Of a stretch of 64,000 bases of DNA, positions 1 to 11,014 are shown in pieces. The DNA is from Schistocephalus solidus (lineage: Eukaryota > Platyhelminthes > Cestoda > Diphyllobothriidea > Diphyllobothriidae), in contig WEDG01004562.1 of the NCBI GenBank assembly GCA_017591395.1, positions 1 through 64,000 on the forward strand. Reading direction: 5' to 3'. The position numbers and the translations under genes were made by a program. The stretch's first letter is position 1. The number at the start of each line of letters is the position of its first letter. The notes under the pieces were generated by a model that had not been told where the DNA came from, made no database searches, and saw only the letters and a list, made by a program, of their open reading frames with translations.

Positions 1-2035
1 TTATCTCGGTCTAGGGCGTTCTTTAATTCACTGCCTACCATATTTTCATGTGACATTATTGAAGTTGTCCTGATATTAGCGTTATCTAATTTTGTGGTTT
101 TTGGTGTATTCCTTTGCAGATTGCCACTGGTTGTTTTCTTGGGATGCAACTACGGGCTTGTTAGAACACCCAAGATGAGAGGATGTGATTTGTGGTTCGC
201 TTTGGTCGTCGTCCGTAGGATTTAGAGACTGTGCTCCTGTTATCCGGTTATTATGAGTATTCGCGTCCAAACATTGTGAGTTGTTACATATTGTAGTTTT
301 TGGTACTTTTGGTGCTTTGGTCACTGCCATTTTAACTGTTATATTGCTAACCTATTTCGTCGATTATTGTTAACTTGCAAGAGCTTCCTTAAGTTTGTAA
401 GCTCATTTTCACGTTTTTGAACTTTTAGTAAAATATGAGAACATCCCACACAAGATTCGTCCACGTAGCCAACTGATTTGGCTGCCATTAAGCTTTTTGC
501 GCGCTTTGATTTTCCTTGGTTGTAAGTATAAACTGATCAACGGCCAGTCGTGGATGCCTTAGCAAGCTCAACAGGCTTTCCTTTAAAGGAAGTGTCATTA
601 CTGGGTATCCTGCTAGCAAACAATTGTTTTGAGTCCATAAATGTTAAAAACACTGCGTATGCATATGTTCTCTTTTGGGCGTATAACGAAACATTTAAAA
701 TGGTGTTGGAGTATGGCGAGTATTTACAGCAATATGAGACAAAATGCGCCTTCTTGTTCAAAAACGCTTTAAAAGAATCTGTAATTGATATGCAAACCGC
801 CGTAGATATATAGATACATGTTTTATTTGAGTTCCCGGAAGGGCACTGTCGTTGGATAAAAATCAATTAAAATAAGTGCAAAATCGTATACAGTTAAGGT
901 TGAATAGTAGATCAGCTATTGGCGATGACAATTTACACAAATCAGTGTGGTCAAAAATTAGGTGAAAGAGCTGACAATGAAAAAAATCCTTGGGCATTTT
1001 AATGGAAGAGGCATATCTTGCATGGGGTTGGTGGAATTTTAAGGAGCAAAAACTGTCACTTTTGGGTGAAAAACATACGCGTTAGGTAGGACCGACTTGC
1101 TGGTGAGAGGGTATGAGCTTTCAAGGATGTTAGACAGGGGAAACCTTCGCCGGCATTATCCGTAAGCTTAGGGTCGAACGAAGAAATGATAAACGAGATC
1201 GTGAATGTCATGGCAGAATTGCCAAAGAAAAAACCACGATACTCTCATTGCTGATTTCTCAGACCACCAACAAAGGAGCCTGAAACGATCGTCAACAGTC
1301 TGAGAAGGTTCGATGCCACGACACTGCTCCACGAGGGCATATGAAGCAGTAGAGTAGGTTGCTTCTGAGCGTAGTACGAAAGGGTAATGGGAGATCTGAT
1401 AATTGAGTCAGAAGAGATCAAAAATAATGCGCTCAGGGGTGCTAGTTGGCACGAAACTCGATAATTCATCTGAGGGCTGCACAGATCAGCATTCAGGTTG
1501 TAATTCTGATGATGGTTATTGGCATTCAAAACGGAGGTGATTCGAAACGAGCGCGCAATACGACATACTTGTATGGCGATCATGTTTTCGGAGGTTTGGG
1601 TTATGAAGACATCATATTTCGTGGGAGAAACGACGCATGGAAGATAGAATTTGGAGACGGTCTTCTAAATTCCCGATGAGCTTTTCTCGGGGTCATGGAA
1701 AAAGCTGTTCAGGAAGGAAGAGGAAAATGAAAGGTTAATTGAATCAGTGATAAGATAAATGTGAAATCTTCTCTTTAATGTAGACAGGTAATTTGATAAT
1801 CTTATATCGATTGGCAAGTTATTCAAAAGAAAGCAATACCTGGAAGCAAATAACAGAGAGCGTTTATATGTGGAGGATATAGGAGGCGTATAATCAGTGA
1901 AGAGCTACATAGATTGAATGGACGACTAACGGGGGGTTAGGGCTGGAATTCGGGGAATATTTGAACTTTTAATAACGCAATAAAGGAGGCAGAACACAGC
2001 ATCCATTCTTCAAACCTATATAAATTTAAGGTTAT
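1..2035. other. Unassigned sequence
   Basis: I recognise no gene. A minus-strand stretch at about 82-490 reads, with breaks, as a Cys-containing, Lys/Glu-rich peptide that could be a LINE ORF1 remnant, but nothing confirms it. The plus ORF at 550-813 (87 codons) has no motif I know. The region 1,000-1,900 is full of stops in all frames. Confidence 0.4.
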
Positions 2036-2745
2036 TTAGCTGGCACCAATTCGAGTACGAGGTAGTTGAAAGTGTTTGATGTAAGACATTCCGAGTAAAA
2101 TGTTTTTGGAACGACTACACTCGGTCATTAAACAAAAAAATGGACAGCAATGTTCGAGAATGGGAAGGACAAACGTTTGTTTAAGTATTAATCTAATTCC
2201 AGGAAGATAGAAATTATAAGAGATAAAGCTACAATTCTGGGCAGCTTTGACCGTAATTCTATCGGCATGAGGCAACCGATCTAAATTATTATTGTAGCTT
2301 AAACCTAAGTCCTTGACGATGGAACATTCAGTCATAGGGGTGCCTGGAAAAATTACGGGTTTTGGTAGTCTTTCAAGCCCGAAGCACGTGTAACGACACT
2401 AAGAAGGTGAGAATTCCATTTGCCACGTTGAGCTCCACGCGAAAGAGCAAGCAAGTCTGCATGCTTCTAAGCATCGTTGGCCGAAGATTTAGAGAAAACA
2501 TATACGCATTTAAGATCGTCCACATAAATAAAAGACTGAGTGTTTAACCACTGATGAAATATCATTAATGAAAGCACAAACAAAAGAGGACCTAGCACGG
2601 TGCCTAGACGGACACCCCTTACAATAGGGGTCTCAGCTGAACATGAGGACCCCACTAAGACCATTTGTTTACGTAAGTTAAATATGACGTAATTAAATCG
2701 GTAAGGGGACTAAGAAGTCCTAAAGCTTCTTACTCAACTATAAGT
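2036..2745 (-). mobile_element. LINE reverse-transcriptase fragment (CR1/jockey-like), inverted half
   Basis: Read on the minus strand from about 2,664 down to 2,036, this gives decayed reverse-transcriptase motifs in order: a GxxxGTVLGPLLFVL block (palm motif before the catalytic pair), then YVDDLK (the [FY]xDD active site), then, after stops, VKDLGLSYNNNL and LPILEHCCPFF, all usual for the RT and thumb of CR1/jockey-type LINEs. It has several stops and frame changes, so it is dead. It lies back to back with the next feature, which begins about where this one ends in the protein, so the two together may be one twin-primed insertion. Confidence 0.6.
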
Positions 2746-3290
2746 CTCCTATTGATAAGACAATATTTGGAAAAATATATGGGATGCTTAAACGCTCATA
2801 CGGGGCGAACGTGGCTGAAAAATAAATACAAACTGCTGGAAAGGGTTCAAAGGAGGGAAATTAAAGTCACGAAGGGTCTAAAGTCTTTATCATACAAATG
2901 CAGACTTGATACATTTAACATTTTCCCTCTTGAGTACAGACAGATTCGAGGCGATCTCACGCTAACAAACAGACTCTTAAGGAATCAGGTCTGTGCTCTA
3001 CAATTCTAAGTTTTTTTATTGGCCACACAACTAACCTGCGTGGAAATTCTCTCAAAATTCAAAGGACCTTCTCCCACCTGAATGTTCATCACCACTCGTT
3101 TTCGCAGCAAGTTATCGGTGCCTGGAAGGGACTCCAAAAGGGCATCACACGGGCAGACACGACAGACACATTCAAACATACACTGAATTTATATTTGCTT
3201 GAAAAATACCGCTCCTTCTTACAGGAAGACACTGCTACATCATACCAAAGCTTTGCACATACATACAGAGAACGGTGATATCTATGATTT
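2746..3290 (+). mobile_element. LINE 3'-terminal fragment (CR1/jockey-like), sense half
   Basis: The + strand encodes the usual end of a CR1/jockey-like ORF2: a KLLERVQRR block, then KGLKSLSYKCRL, NIFPLEYRQIRGDL and LTNRLLR (roughly 2,824-2,985), followed in other frames by a degenerate tail to about 3,290. No start, stops after 3,006. It abuts the inverted RT fragment on its left. Confidence 0.6.
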
Positions 3291-4972
3291 AAAATAGGTA
3301 ATAAGCGGTTCTTCAGGATGACTATGCGTAGATTCCACTGTTATGAAACCATTTTCTTTCTACGTGAAAATGTTACTCACTACTTTGCAGTATTTCAACT
3401 GCAATATCTTAGCTACCGCTTTCAGTAGGGTCTTCAAAGGCAATGCCTATTACCCTCAAATATACTAAACTATTCTGAACTAAAGACTGTAAGTATTCAA
3501 ATTTAGGCTTCTTAACTTCCTCAGAAATAAGTGAGTTGAAGTTTGGTATGAATGTGTGACCTGAAAGTTATTAGCTTAGGTGAATGAGCGCAAAGTATTC
3601 GCAAGCTTTCAACAAACACTCAGTGATCTGAAAACATTGAATTAGTCACCTCGGCCACTGCAGAGGTAACTTCTGCTAGCTCAGGTAACGCATCTGCAGA
3701 CCTTCGGTTCATCAGTGGGGCCACCAGCGTTCCCTAGGTTTCTTCCTAGCATATACCCCTTTTTTCAACGCGGAGTTTCATGATTGTCTCAGAATGTAAC
3801 CCAATAATTTCGTCAATCATTCACCTGGGAAGTATTTGCTGCAAATTCTGTGCATGTTCATATCTCGCCTATTTTCTTTAATATATATAAATATCAATCT
3901 TTAATTTTATTCTTCCTATGAAAATTCGTCTGAAGGAGGCAGTCCTACATACACCAGCTCGGTGCACCCAAAATATGACCATTCTAGCCCGTTAAGTCTC
4001 TCCTGTTCAACCGGGAAGTTGAAAATTTCAAACACAAAGCCTGAGTCAAGGACTGATGGTTGAAGTGCATGCAGTTAGTAGGCAATCCATGCTTGCTATT
4101 TCAAAATATTTTACTCAGTACATTAGATCCGACATATTGTATCGGGGAGCTCACAACACTTTTGACAGAGAACATGGTTATAGGGCTCCAAGTGTAGGTA
4201 ATATTTACAAAAATTTCACGATTTTCATGAATCCCCTTAAATGCCCGAGAGAAGTATCCCAGTGCTACTACATTGCTTAGGTCCCGATCGATTGACAGAC
4301 ATTCGGTTATCCACATAGCAGTCCAAAATGGTTTATGAGCAGTTTTGCGGTTCGAATGTATCAATAGGTGGATGTTTCCCGGCTTGTGACCTTTTTGTTC
4401 CCAAAAACGAAGAGAAACGCACAGATCATACCTACATACTAAGGTCAAGTTCTGTAAACAATTGGTGTCTTTTAGGTTTTAGGAAACCCGTTTAAAGGCA
4501 AGGATAAGCAGGCCTCACACATAAATAATGCAGATCGACCGCAAAGGACTGATGTATTACCATAAGTAGTATTCCGCCAGAAACGTTAGAATATTGGGTG
4601 GAGAAGATGAAGTATTCTGACCCCTTTCAATCTATAAATACAACGCACTCTAATGAAAACCGAATATTACAAAACGAAGGAAACAAGATAAACCTGTTTT
4701 ACCCATAGACTGAAAACGGATATGCGAATGATTACGCTTAGTCAGGACACATTAGATTAAAGCATTTAGGTAAAATAAGGTGGCCACACGCCATGCAATT
4801 CGTTCCCTAAAAGACGCAAATTTTCGAACATCGCACTCAGCCGCTTGTGCTTTAAACATCGCACAAAATGCGTACACGCAAGTTATATTGCCTTGAAGAA
4901 ATGACCGGTGTTTAAAATAAGGCCTAATTGGGTTCAGTTACGAACTATTGTATTTTATCGAAAACCGTCAAA
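3291..4972. other. Unassigned, with one relic hammerhead repeat
   Basis: No gene seen. On the minus strand 3,645-3,720 resembles the lengthened-stem-II hammerhead repeat at 16.0 kb: CTGATGA (complement of 3,709-3,715) is flanked by a CCCA stem I strand, but the GAAA segment is mutated (complement of about 3,647-3,652), so it is a relic. The remainder has only short, unconvincing ORFs. Confidence 0.4.
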
Positions 4973-5105
4973 TCGAAATAACGACTTAATGACAGGTCAA
5001 TTAGTTAAGGCTTAACGTAACGGACAGCGGAGACGGAAACTATGATACAAAATATTTTCCGTCTCTGCCTTAAATAATTGACCTTTCATTAGGTCGTGAT
5101 TTCGA
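4973..5105. repeat. Imperfect inverted repeat, possible MITE-like hairpin
   Basis: The left arm (about 4,973-5,038) begins ATCGAAATAACGAC and contains GGTCAATTAGTTAAGGC and GAGACGGAAA. The right arm, read as reverse complement from 5,105, begins ATCGAAATCACGAC and contains GGTCAATTATTTAAGGC and GAGACGGAAA. The arms differ at a handful of positions and by a small insertion in the left arm, with an AT-rich loop around 5,040-5,053. Confidence 0.6.
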
Positions 5106-5884
5106 TGCGCTCGGAATCAAAGTCGGATAGGAAAGGCTTTGACACTTTCGAGTCACGCCATGCCATTAAAAAGTGACATCGTGTCACGGCTTCAGGTAAT
5201 ATATATTCGTTTACGGTTCAATTCTCTGTGTGGTAAAACAAAATACAGTCAGACAAGTTTATTTCTTACTTCTGTGGCAAAAAACCTCAGGAATTTGCAA
5301 AAAAAGTAAAACTGACTTCGTTCTTTATTTATGCAAAATAGTGCGATTCCTTACACTTGACTTTACCAGATTTTCATTGGCCTAAGATTAGATTTTCCAG
5401 ATCCAAAAGGAATTTATTTGAAAACTTTCTTGATTATATTAATAATCAATCAGTATCAGTATATTTGAGTGAGAAATAAGTAAGTAACCGTTAAAAGCCA
5501 TATTTGAACATGCGTGTTGTTGTTTCAAAAAATACTATCTCAGTTGGTTGGCGAGACCAATGGATATGAGCCAACTGAGTGAAACATAAATGAAAAAGAG
5601 AAGACATTGAAAAAAAACCCAGTGATTTTTAGGAGAAAAAAGCTGTCACCCTTGAGGGGTGTCCAACGGGGAGGCATCGCGGAGGTCACCTGGATCATCA
5701 CCGAAGTGCAGAAGATGCAGCCAGATGCTCCCTTACTGATTGCAGAGTCCGCCAAGTGGTTTCAAAGGCAGAACTATCCACCCAGATCGTCCTTGGTCCA
5801 CTGTGGTTCGAACCAAGGGAGAACTTTCATAGGCCACATGGACTATGGCCACCAGGTTCGGCTGATGCGAACCAAGTTGCGCAG
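5106..5884. other. Unassigned
   Basis: No gene recognised. The stretch 5,150-5,310 has a loose likeness to 32,150-32,310 (GTGACATCGTGTCACG versus GGTGTCATCACG, then GTGTGGTAAAA and a CATAAATTTGCAA-like block), so both may hold an old shared repeat. An open frame at 5,607-5,888 lacks any domain I know. Confidence 0.3.
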
Positions 5885-6341
5885 ATAGTTCGACCGTCGA
5901 TTTCGACGATGTCCACTGTATGCTCCACGGGAGGGTGGTGCAGAGACGGTGAATTGCGCGTGAATTAGTTTTAAGTGATAGTAGCCTTGTGCTGCAGCTA
6001 CTGCACTCTCTCCTCCTCCCCCACCTGAGCCCGGTGTCATGACAGAGTCAAGAAGACCGGAGGCGGGAGAGGACGCAGGTGGCTGGCGCTGCCGGAGCTG
6101 CCCCTGGGCGTACCACCACACCTGGCTCGGATCCCACGGAGTGGGAGTGCCATAAAGGCCACATTAAGAAGGAGCCATTGCAGCCTGACACTCAGTCCGC
6201 CAGTCAGCCACTCCACACAAAACACATATTGGGCCGACAACGCGGTCCGAGTGTTCCCGTCAGTTGGCAACCTTCAAAGCCACGGTTTTTAGCGCACCGT
6301 GAAAGTTTCAAGCACGTCAAATTGTTTATAGTGAGGAACAT
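5885..6341 (+). repeat. Repeat X, sense copy
   Basis: Starts GTTCGACCGTCG, then the GACGATGTCCAC / ATGCTCCA block, a C-rich CTCTCTCCTCCTCCCCCAC stretch and a purine-rich partner. The same ~220-bp opening recurs at 27,251, 27,633 and reversed at 42,591-43,034. The second half (about 6,110-6,341) matches the reverse complement of the 42.6-43.0 kb copy but not the 27-kb copies, so X has alternative right halves. No coding capacity; class unknown. Confidence 0.65.
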
Positions 6342-6920
6342 GCCCGCGCTGTCACCGCACCTTCCGCGCGGGAATCAGCCTAGTCGGACGTCTTCGGACG
6401 CAATGCATCAACGATCCGACAATGCAAAATTCTACGTCAACTTCTGTCAACCCTCCCTCGTAATCCCCCACCCTCACCCCTGGCATCAATTCCATTAGAC
6501 CAAACATCATCGAGACCACATCACAATGCTCAGCACGTGTTACCACCACTACCACCACCGCCACCACCACCACCGCCACCACCACCACTACCACCATCAG
6601 CGATGGAGACTCTATCCTAAACTGTCCACATTGCAACCGCACATTCACCTCACGCATCGGCCTCGTCAGTCATTTGCAAATCCATCGTACAGAGACTGGT
6701 GAACAAGTGCCTGGAGCTCCAACGAACAGCAGAGATCACCGCCTCCACTGCCCTCACTGTCCTCGTGCATTCAATCATCGCATAAGCCTTTTCGGTCACA
6801 GGCGCATCCATGACAGCGGAATTCACCGCAATGCCGACAACACTGATACACCATACACACCCTCCGTACACGTACGGCTTTCAGTTCATGTTGTAGCACG
6901 CACCATTATATCGATCTAAC
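6342..6920 (+). mobile_element. 3' end of zinc-finger LINE (fragment) with (CCA)n tract
   Basis: Matches the C-terminal part of the LINE at 38-42 kb: a shared TCTTCGGACGCAATGCA block, then two C2H2 fingers. Finger 1 (about 6,613-6,690) reads [21 protein letters not shown]; finger 2 (about 6,745-6,815) reads CPHCPRAFNHRISLFGHRRIH, each with the C-x2-C-x12-H-x3-H spacing. A (CCA/CCG)n microsatellite at 6,541-6,597 sits where the complete copy has unrelated Pro-coding sequence. It lacks the RT and endonuclease. Confidence 0.75.
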
Positions 6921-7192
6921 CTTCGCTAGAAAGCCTTCATGGATTCCCACATAACAACACCCAGAAGAAGATTATTTCAAGCTTTGACCACTCTTTGGAG
7001 AAAAATTACTTCCGAGTGTCTAGCCTAGCCCCAGTCACACGTTATTTGAGAGGATGACCTCTCAAGTTCATTGTTGTTGCTAACTCAAAGAAATCCCCTC
7101 GAACAAGACATCATTCCTATACGCGTAGTAATCGAAATGTTAGTACTTGGTCTCCAAAAAGCTGTCAATAGCGCAAGGGAAGGAGATTGTCC

Positions 7193-8632
7193 TTAAACAA
7201 CCGGCTTCATAAGGCTGTGAGCCCTGTCCAAGGACAAGTTTGGTTGCTCGCCTTTGCACCTTTTCGAGGATGGTGAGGTCCTTTGCCGCCCAGGGCCTCC
7301 CAGCTTAAATAGCGGACTACAACTGCGGCAGCTGAAAACGCTCGTTTGACGAAGTAGAGAATCGACATCGCTGACTTCGCTAACTTGGCGCAATGTAGGT
7401 AGGATTTAATCGAGGGCGTGATTCAGACTCCCAGGTCCTTTTGGGCATCCACTTCTTTGAGTGGAGTGCCATTCAGACTGTAAACCGTACGATTCGAAAG
7501 ATTGCTTTTCCCGACTCGTATGATGTCGCACTTGCTCTCATTAAACGGCAAGAGCCAGTGATTTGACCATTTCTGGAAACAAGTTAAGTTTGCCTGCAAG
7601 TTCTCTTCGTCAGCCGCAGTTTTAATGACACGCCAAAGTTTGAGATCATCGGCAAACATGGCAATATCGCAGTCCAGTTCGTTGGCACAATTGCTGATGC
7701 ATACAATGAACAAAATAGGGTCGAGAACAGAGCCTTGGGGAACACCACTCTCAACCTCAACATTGACAGACTGCTTGTCGCTGATATGGACCGTTTGTGA
7801 GCGGCCAATTAGGAAGTTTTCTATCCATGTCAGAAGTCTACCTTTTACTCCTAAGTGGTTGAGTTTCTAAAGAAGGGGTGATGCGGCACGCTATCGAAAG
7901 CCTTTTGAAGTCGATCTAGACTGCGTGCACCGTATTTTTCTTATCAATTGCCTCAGTCCAACGTTCTAAACAGTAGATCAAATATGTTACGCAGGACCTA
8001 CCTCTACGGAAACCATGCTGGACCTCGGAAAGCAGATGGTTATGTTCTAGGAACTGCATTAGTTGTTGCTTAATTATTTTTTCCATGATTTTGCAGTAAA
8101 CTGAAGTAAGGCTGACGGGTCGATAATTGTTTGCTGAGACCCGACTTCCACCCTTATAAAGCGGCGTAATCCATGCGGGATTCCAATCCACTGGTAGACC
8201 TCCGGTCTCGAAGGATGTTTGGAAAATCGTAGAGAGTGGTTTTGCCAACTCTCCCGCGAGCTCTTTCAAGATCTTGGCAGGTACTTCATCGGGACCCGCT
8301 GACTTAGATTCCTTTAACCCCAAAAGTTCCTCGAGGACAACAGTCTCGGTGAATTGAACAGTCTTGACTATTGTTTTCACTTCGGAGACATCGGCAGGGT
8401 AATCGCATTTCGATTAATTTGTGAAAACTGACCGGAAAAATTCAGAAAGATGATCAGCCTTCGCACCGTCTTCAATAAGTTCTATGCCCTCGGCGGTCCT
8501 CAGCAGGGGTATCGGATCCTTGCTCCATGTATTCTGCCTGAGGTAACCGTGAAACAGTTTCGGGTTCATGGTAGTCCGGATACCCTCGTAAGTTCATCGA
8601 GCACAGCAGGCAGGCCAAACCAAGACAAAATC
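7193..8632 (-). mobile_element. CR1/jockey-like LINE, RT region, decayed
   Basis: Minus-strand reverse transcriptase. The open part (8,380 down to 7,916) carries SAGPDEVPAKILKELA, NNYRPVSLTSVYCKIMEKII and QHGFRRGRSCVTYL, the conserved fingers/palm blocks of APE-type LINEs; the IDFK and FADDLKLW blocks follow near 7,910 and 7,640 after frame changes, then SLNGTPLKEVDAQKDLGV near 7,430. Several frame breaks make it non-functional. It is the same family as the LINE at 44.6-47.3 kb (for example SAGPDEVPAKILKELA versus SPGPDVIPAKLLKELA) but clearly diverged. Its right end meets a Penelope-like fragment of opposite strand at about 8,632. Confidence 0.85.
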
Positions 8633-9660
8633 CAGTGACAGAACAGCCAAAAGTCTGGCATGCGCTGCCATATATTGACGGCGTCTCTGAGGCAGTTTCC
8701 CGCCTCCTCAGGCTGTTAGGGGATCGGAATCGCCCATCGACCGGATGCAACCGTTTGAAATCTTTTCATGAGAGAGAAACACCCCTTTCACGAGGTGAGA
8801 CGTCAAACGTCATCCACAGGATCCAATGTGACTCTTGTGAAGTTAACTACGTCGGAGATCCAGGGAAGCGTTTGCAGACCCGTGTTACCGGACACGTGCG
8901 GGCAGTGAGGAGAATGGATCCATTGTTCCTGGTGGCGGAACACTGTGCAAACTCTGGGCACACGTTTGCCTTCTAGAACGCCAAAATCTAGAATCCAGGA
9001 AATGACCGCTTAACCAGGGAAACAGGAGAAGCCTGTCACACGGAGACTACGTCAATCAACTGTTGTGTCGCCCTTCCGGCAGCCTACCAAGCCCTCCAGG
9101 CGCAGCTCAGCAAAAGTAAGAGCAAATACGAAACAAGCCAAACGTGAATACAACCACGGGTGAACCTAGGATGGACATGCACGTAACCACGCCACAATCC
9201 AGGGCCAACGAATGCGTCATCATCAATAATTTCGCATCAACCACAATCCCGACAGACAAAGAGACATGCAGTCAGAAGGACACAAACCAGGAATAGCAAC
9301 CCAGGTCACCAATGAAGGTCACTGCGGACGCGGATGAGGGCTGCAAACGGTCAAACGCCACCCCTCGACGAGAGACATGCCAACTGATAGCAATTACCCT
9401 CCTCCCCCCTCCTTCACCCTGGTGACTCCAGAGATGCTTCACGTGTGTATGCGGGCGATGAACGCCAAAGCCAATTACGGACTCCCCCTACCTGTCCTCC
9501 CTACTGTTAATGTAAACCCGTACAATCAACACTGTGTTAAAAAATGGCTGTCACCCCCTATAAATACTGTGCGACGCAGTACGATACTCACCTTCGACGA
9601 TGGAAGCTTGCATGCTTTTGAAACGTCAGGAAAATAAATCTATAGTCTCTGAAGTCAATC
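8633..9660 (+). mobile_element. Penelope-like element fragment, GIY-YIG end
   Basis: The open frame 8,635-8,976 encodes the linker and GIY-YIG endonuclease end of a Penelope-like element: VIHRIQCDSCEVNYVGDPGK then RLQTRVTGHVRAVRR and HCANSGHTF, matching the layout of the better copy at 13.5 kb. Beyond the stop the translation continues degenerately to LPAAYQALQAQLS (about 9,080). The 3' part (to about 9,660) has the GACGATGG / GAAACGTC pair common at 3' ends of these elements. RT is absent, so it is 5'-truncated. It is a different subfamily from the 12.2-13.9 kb element. Confidence 0.7.
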
Positions 9661-9699
9661 TTTCTTCTCATTTATGTCCGCGGACGCGCATTTCCACTT

Positions 9700-9906
9700 C
9701 TTAGTAGCGCCTGGGGTTGGGTATGGCTGGCTGATGACGGCTAATAATCCAGAAATGGTCATTCCAGTCTCCTTTGTCTTTGTCGGTCATGTTATTCGGC
9801 CTATATCCTTAGCTGCCTTGCGGCTACTGGCGGGGCTCGAGTTGTAGCCCCAAGGCACAACGGGACGAGTGAGTCCTGTAACCGATCGGTGAGCGCCAAA
9901 CTACCA
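9700..9906 (+). mobile_element. S2 SINE copy with hammerhead core
   Basis: Member of a tRNA-headed SINE family (S2) found about ten times here. This copy lacks a clear tRNA head but keeps the body: TATGGCTGG, the hammerhead, CTTTGTCTTTGTCGG, a GGCGGGGCT block and the end CCGATCGGTGAGCG. It runs directly into a (TA)n tract. Confidence 0.75.
9725..9769 (+). ncRNA. Hammerhead ribozyme candidate in S2 (type I)
   Basis: CTGATGA at 9,731-9,737; stem II GGCT/(A)TCC with AATA loop; GAAA at 9,752-9,755; stem III AT/AT closed by GGTC (9,755-9,762); cleavage would follow T9,763; stem I GGCTGG (9,725-9,730) pairs with CCAGTC (9,764-9,769), one G-U. One stem II base differs from the consensus (TCC for GCC), so this copy may be weakened. 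Fold only; no activity shown. Confidence 0.6.
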
Positions 9907-9908
9907 TT

Positions 9909-9910
<2 letters not shown>

Positions 9911-9954
<44 letters not shown>
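9911..9954. repeat. (TA)n microsatellite
   Basis: Uninterrupted TA dinucleotides between an S2 copy and the hammerhead array. Similar tracts recur at 11,044-11,089, 11,257-11,278, 11,620-11,651, 20,463-20,490 and 30,773-30,815, often at repeat ends. Confidence 0.95.
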
Positions 9955-9955
<1 letters not shown>

Positions 9956-10100
9956 CAAGTGCGTAACACTCACTAATGTGGTAAGGATCTCACTCGATCC
10001 CATTTGTCCGCCCGCCAGTTACCTACCGGCGATAAACGAACGTTGTGTCATAGGACACATACCATATATATAGCACAAATATGTTGCTAAGAGTGCAACA

Positions 10101-10158
10101 GGCAAGACGCAGACAGCTGTTTCACGGTCATTACCGATCATCAGTAGCATCATATGCC
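10101..10158 (-). ncRNA. Hammerhead ribozyme candidate, array copy 1
   Basis: Minus strand. Same core as copy 3 (10,513-10,569) with one extra C in the stem I strand before CTGATGA. GAAAC, AGCT loop and GTC are all intact; the cut would fall after the complement of G10,112. Confidence 0.75.
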
Positions 10159-10330
10159 TTTGTGCAGTGAGGGTACATAAACAAACCAAACAAGTGCGTA
10201 ACACTCACTAATGTGGTAAGGATCTCACTCGATCCCATTTGTCCGCCCGCCAGTTACCTACCGGCGATAAACGAACGTTGTGTCATAGGACACATACCAT
10301 ATATATAGCACATATGTTGCTAAGAGTGCA

Positions 10331-10389
10331 GCAAGAAGACGCAGACAGCTGTTTCATGGTCATTACCGATCATCAGTACATCATATGCC
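10331..10389 (-). ncRNA. Hammerhead ribozyme candidate, array copy 2
   Basis: Minus strand. CTGATGA, GAAAC and GTC intact; the proximal stem I pairs GATGTA with TGCGTC. Stem II has one change (ACCAT for ACCGT), and the distal stem I has a small insertion relative to copy 3. Predicted cut after the complement of G10,344, 232 nt from that of copy 1. Confidence 0.7.
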
Positions 10390-10512
10390 TTGTGCAGTGA
10401 GGTACATTAACAAGCCAAACAAGTGCGTAACACTCACTAATGTGGTAAGGATCTCACTCGATCCCATTTGTCCGCCCGCCAGTTACCTACCGGCGATAGG
10501 TACAAGGCACAA

Positions 10513-10569
10513 GGCATATGATGTACTGATGATCGGTAATGACCGTGAAACAGCTGTCTGCGTCTTGCC
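10513..10569 (+). ncRNA. Hammerhead ribozyme candidate, array copy 3 (best)
   Basis: All core elements present. CTGATGA at 10,526-10,532; stem II CGGT/ACCG with AATG loop; GAAA at 10,547-10,550; minimal two-pair stem III (AC/GT) around an AGCT loop; GTC at 10,556-10,558 with the predicted cut after C10,558. Stem I is built from GATGTA (10,520-10,525) with TGCGTC (10,559-10,564), six pairs including two G-U, an internal loop TAT opposite T, and GGCA (10,513-10,516) with TGCC (10,566-10,569). The internal loop facing a stem II tetraloop is the usual place of tertiary contact in natural type I hammerheads. Confidence 0.85.
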
Positions 10570-10742
10570 TGTTGCACTCTTAGCAACATATTTGTGCTAT
10601 ATATATGGTATGTGTCCTATGACATAACGTTCGTTTATCGCCGGTAGGTAACTGGCGGGTGGACAAATGACCGAGTGAGATCCTACCACATTAGGAGTAG
10701 TGATGGCACAACCCGCTCGCCGAAATGAGCATATATGATGTA

Positions 10743-10790
10743 CTGATGATCGGCAGACCCTGACTGTTGCGCTGCTGTCGCACATCTTTA
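10743..10790 (+). ncRNA. Decayed hammerhead, array copy 4
   Basis: CTGATGA (10,743-10,749) and the start of stem II (TCGG) remain, but the GAAAC segment reads TGACTG and the stem I strand is altered, so it should be inactive. Confidence 0.55.
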
Positions 10791-10955
10791 GCAAACATAT
10801 TTGATATATATATGGTGGTCGTGTCCCATGACATAACGTTCGTTTATCGCCGGTAGGTAACTGGCGGGCGGACAAATGGGATCGAGTGAGATCCTTACCA
10901 CATTAGGTAAGTGTAACGCACTTGTTTGGCTTGTTTATGTACCCTCACCGCACAA

Positions 10956-11014
10956 GGCATATGGTGTACTGATGATCGGTAATGACCGTAAAAACAGCTG
11001 TTCTGCGTCTTGCC
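10956..11014 (+). ncRNA. Decayed hammerhead, array copy 5
   Basis: CTGATGA (10,969-10,975), stem II CGGT/ACCG and stem I GGCA/TGCC are kept, but GAAAC has become AAAAAC and GTC has become GTTC. Core mutations imply loss of activity. Confidence 0.65.

Noticed and set aside
6352..6657. Minus-strand ORF with a Val/Ala run
   Set aside because: It is the reverse reading of the (CCA)n microsatellite within the zinc-finger LINE end.
9955..10700. CRISPR-like direct repeats
   Set aside because: Units are about 232 bp, repeat throughout without spacers, and the DNA is eukaryotic.
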